From Limimaricola sp041580155 (GTDB lineage Bacteria; Pseudomonadota; Alphaproteobacteria; Rhodobacterales; Rhodobacteraceae): a stretch of 6,498 bases of DNA. Under the pieces are notes generated by a model. It searched no databases and was not told the DNA's origin. It saw only the letters and a list, made by a program, of their open reading frames with translations. The translations under genes and the position numbers were made by a program. This document shows, in pieces, positions 4,700 to 6,498 of this stretch; the first letter of the stretch is position 1, and each line of letters begins with the position of its first letter. The stretch covers positions 1 through 6,498 of the forward strand of contig JBFGEI010000178.1 in the NCBI GenBank assembly GCA_041580155.1, given 5' to 3'.

Positions 4700-6498
4700 A
4701 TGCCTGAGGTCGAGAAACCGCCACGCCGCAGCCTGCCCGAGGGCGGCGCCTTCACCGGCAACCCGACCGCGCCCTATGTCGAGCTTGGCTTGGCCTCGTG
4801 CTTTTCCTTCCTGCACGGCGCCTCGGATGCGGTCGATCTCGCCAGCCGCGCCTCGAGCCTCGGCTACGACGCGCTCGGCATCGCCGATCTCAACACGCTG
4901 GCCGGGGTGGTGCGGCTGCATCTCGAGGCCCGTAAGGCCCGGATCCGGCCGCTGATCGGCTGCCGGCTGGCCCTGGTCTCCGGCGAGGTTTTCCTTGCCT
5001 ACCCGTCCGACCGCGCCGCCTACGGCCGGCTGTCGCGCCTGCTGTCGCGCGGCAAGCGCCACGATCCCGACGGCCGCTGGCAGCGCAAGGGCGTCTGCGA
5101 GCTGACGCTGGACGACCTGGCCGCCGGCGCCGACGGCGTGCAGTTGATCGCGATCCCGCCCGAGGACATCACCGGCTTCGACGTCGCCCTGTCACAGCTC
5201 GCGCGGCGGCTGCCCGGTCTGCGCCACCTCGCGGCCTCGTTCCTCTACCGCGGCCACGACCGGGCCCGGATCAACGCGCTCGACCGGCTCGCCGAGGCCT
5301 GCGGGCTGCGGCTGCTGGCGACCAATGACGTGCTGTACCACGCCCCCGACCGGCGCCCGCTGCAGGACGTGATGACCTGCATCCGGCTCAAGACCACGCT
5401 GGCGCAGGCCGGGCAGAGCCTTGGCGCCAATGCCGAGAGGCACCTGAAATCTCCGGCCGAGATGTGCCGGCTGTTCGCCGAATGGCCGCACGCGATCCGC
5501 GCCACCCGCGAGGTCGCCGAGGCCTGCCGCTTCGACCTGCGCGAACTGGCCTATGAATACCCGCGCGAGGTGGTCCCCGAAGGCCGCAGCCCGCAGGCGC
5601 ATCTCGCGGCGCTGACCTGGGAGGGCGCCGCCCGGCGCTGGCCCGACGGCATCCCGCCGGCGACCCGTGCCACGCTGCACAAGGAGCTGGCGATGATCGA
5701 GAAGCTCGACATCGCCCGGTATTTCCTGACGATCCACGACATCATCCGCTTCGCCCGCGAACGGGCCAGCCCGCCGATCCTGTGCCAGGGCCGCGGTTCG
5801 GCCGCCAATTCGGCGGTGTGCTACGTGCTCGGCATCACCGCGGTCGACCCGGCGCAGCACCAGCTGCTGTTCGAGCGGTTCATCTCGGAAGAACGCCGCG
5901 AGCCGCCCGACATCGACGTCGACTTCGAACACGAGCGCCGCGAGGAGGTGATCCAGCACATCTACGCAAAATACGGCCGCGACCGCGCCGGGCTTTGCGC
6001 CACGGTGATCCACTACCGCCCGCGCTCGGCGATCCGCGAGGTCGGCAAGGTGATGGGGCTGAGCGAGGACGTCACCGGCGCGCTGGCCAAGACCGTCTGG
6101 GGCCACTGGGGCACCGGCATCGAAGAGGACAACGTCCGCGAGGCCGGGCTCGACCCGCACGACCCGCTGCTGCGCCGGGCGCTGCTGCTGGCGGGCCAGA
6201 TGATCGGCATGCCGCGCCACCTGTCACAGCATGTCGGTGGCTTCATCCTGACCGAACGGCCGCTGACCGAAACCGTGCCGATCGGCAATGGCGCGATGGC
6301 CGACCGCAGCTTCATCGAATGGGACAAGGACGACATCGACGCGCTCGGCATCCTCAAGGTCGATATCATCGCGCTGCGGATGCTGACCTGCATCCGCAAG
6401 TGCTTCGATCTCGTGGACGCGCATTGGCATCGGCGCGAGGATCTGGCCTCGGTCCCGCGCGAGGACCCTCGGGTGTTCGACATGCTGTGCCGGGCCGA
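4700..6498 (+). CDS. dnaE2: DnaE2 (ImuC), error-prone C-family DNA polymerase alpha subunit, 3' end outside window
   Basis: The frame runs open from ATG 4700 to the right edge, giving 599 full codons of a protein normally about 1,000-1,150 residues long. The PHP domain occupies roughly residues 26-240 and begins YVELGLASCFSFLHGAS, the DnaE2 form in which the metal-binding histidines of active PHP domains are not conserved, so proofreading is unlikely. The polymerase core follows: CQGRGSAANSAVCYVLGIT (362-380), the catalytic cluster PDIDVDF (403-409; acidic D404, D406, D408), HLSQHVGGF, and VDIIALRMLT with the third catalytic Asp at 555. The fingers and clamp-binding C-terminus lie beyond the window. 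DnaE2 carries out damage-induced mutagenic translesion synthesis with ImuA and ImuB. The ATG has a weak ribosome binding site behind a hairpin, so translation may depend on coupling to imuB, which is in the same frame with no stop between imuB's TGA and this ATG. Confidence 0.95.
   Translation, partial: MPEVEKPPRRSLPEGGAFTGNPTAPYVELGLASCFSFLHGASDAVDLASRASSLGYDALGIADLNTLAGVVRLHLEARKARIRPLIGCRLALVSGEVFLAYPSDRAAYGRLSRLLSRGKRHDPDGRWQRKGVCELTLDDLAAGADGVQLIAIPPEDITGFDVALSQLARRLPGLRHLAASFLYRGHDRARINALDRLAEACGLRLLATNDVLYHAPDRRPLQDVMTCIRLKTTLAQAGQSLGANAERHLKSPAEMCRLFAEWPHAIRATREVAEACRFDLRELAYEYPREVVPEGRSPQAHLAALTWEGAARRWPDGIPPATRATLHKELAMIEKLDIARYFLTIHDIIRFARERASPPILCQGRGSAANSAVCYVLGITAVDPAQHQLLFERFISEERREPPDIDVDFEHERREEVIQHIYAKYGRDRAGLCATVIHYRPRSAIREVGKVMGLSEDVTGALAKTVWGHWGTGIEEDNVREAGLDPHDPLLRRALLLAGQMIGMPRHLSQHVGGFILTERPLTETVPIGNGAMADRSFIEWDKDDIDALGILKVDIIALRMLTCIRKCFDLVDAHWHRREDLASVPREDPRVFDMLCRA

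Noticed and set aside
3280..4724. Long plus- and minus-strand ORFs overlapping imuB in other frames
   Set aside because: They are very Arg/Ala-rich shadows created by high GC; imuB in the true frame has recognisable family motifs throughout.
5192..6483. Minus-strand ORFs opposite dnaE2
   Set aside because: They lie wholly antisense to the polymerase core with its catalytic aspartates, and their translations show no recognisable domain.

Overview
The window looks like a piece of a very GC-rich alphaproteobacterial chromosome, most likely Rhodobacterales. The evidence is the strong G/C bias at third codon positions, a C-terminal Hint-domain gene of the kind common in that order, a perfect alphaproteobacterial LexA box (GAAC-N7-GAAC), and an imuA-imuB-dnaE2 cassette. 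The genus cannot be named from this sequence.

Layout. (1) 1-545, + strand: 3' end of a Hint (Hedgehog/intein-like) domain protein that starts outside the window. (2) 558-1883, - strand: a complete exported di-haem cytochrome c peroxidase/MauG-family protein. It converges on the Hint gene with 12 bp between the stop codons. (3) 1884-2020: divergent control region. It holds a leader hairpin next to the peroxidase ribosome binding site, and a sigma-70-like promoter facing right whose -10 overlaps a perfect LexA (SOS) box. (4) 2021-2695: imuA. (5) 2696-3088: a 393-bp spacer with no confident gene but a dense series of perfect inverted repeats. (6) 3089-4633: imuB, a catalytically degenerate Y-family polymerase homologue. 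(7) 4634-4699: a short spacer made largely of two back-to-back palindromes. (8) 4700 to the right edge: dnaE2 (imuC), about the first 600 residues of an error-prone C-family polymerase, still open at the window end.

How the genes work together. ImuA, ImuB and DnaE2 form the LexA-controlled mutasome found in many bacteria that lack UmuDC. DnaE2 supplies the polymerase activity, ImuB is thought to act as a non-catalytic adaptor to the beta clamp, and ImuA is an accessory RecA/SulA-like protein. After DNA damage, LexA cleavage should release the promoter at 1960-1988 and transcribe the three genes together. The di-haem peroxidase is read the other way from the same control region; whether it shares the SOS response is open.

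The core genes belong to known families. The least explained parts are the two structured spacers inside the cassette: 2696-3088, with 12-bp and 11-bp perfect inverted repeats plus several smaller ones, and 4641-4688, with two adjacent perfect palindromes just before dnaE2. I found no CRISPR array, tRNA, rRNA or insertion sequence.
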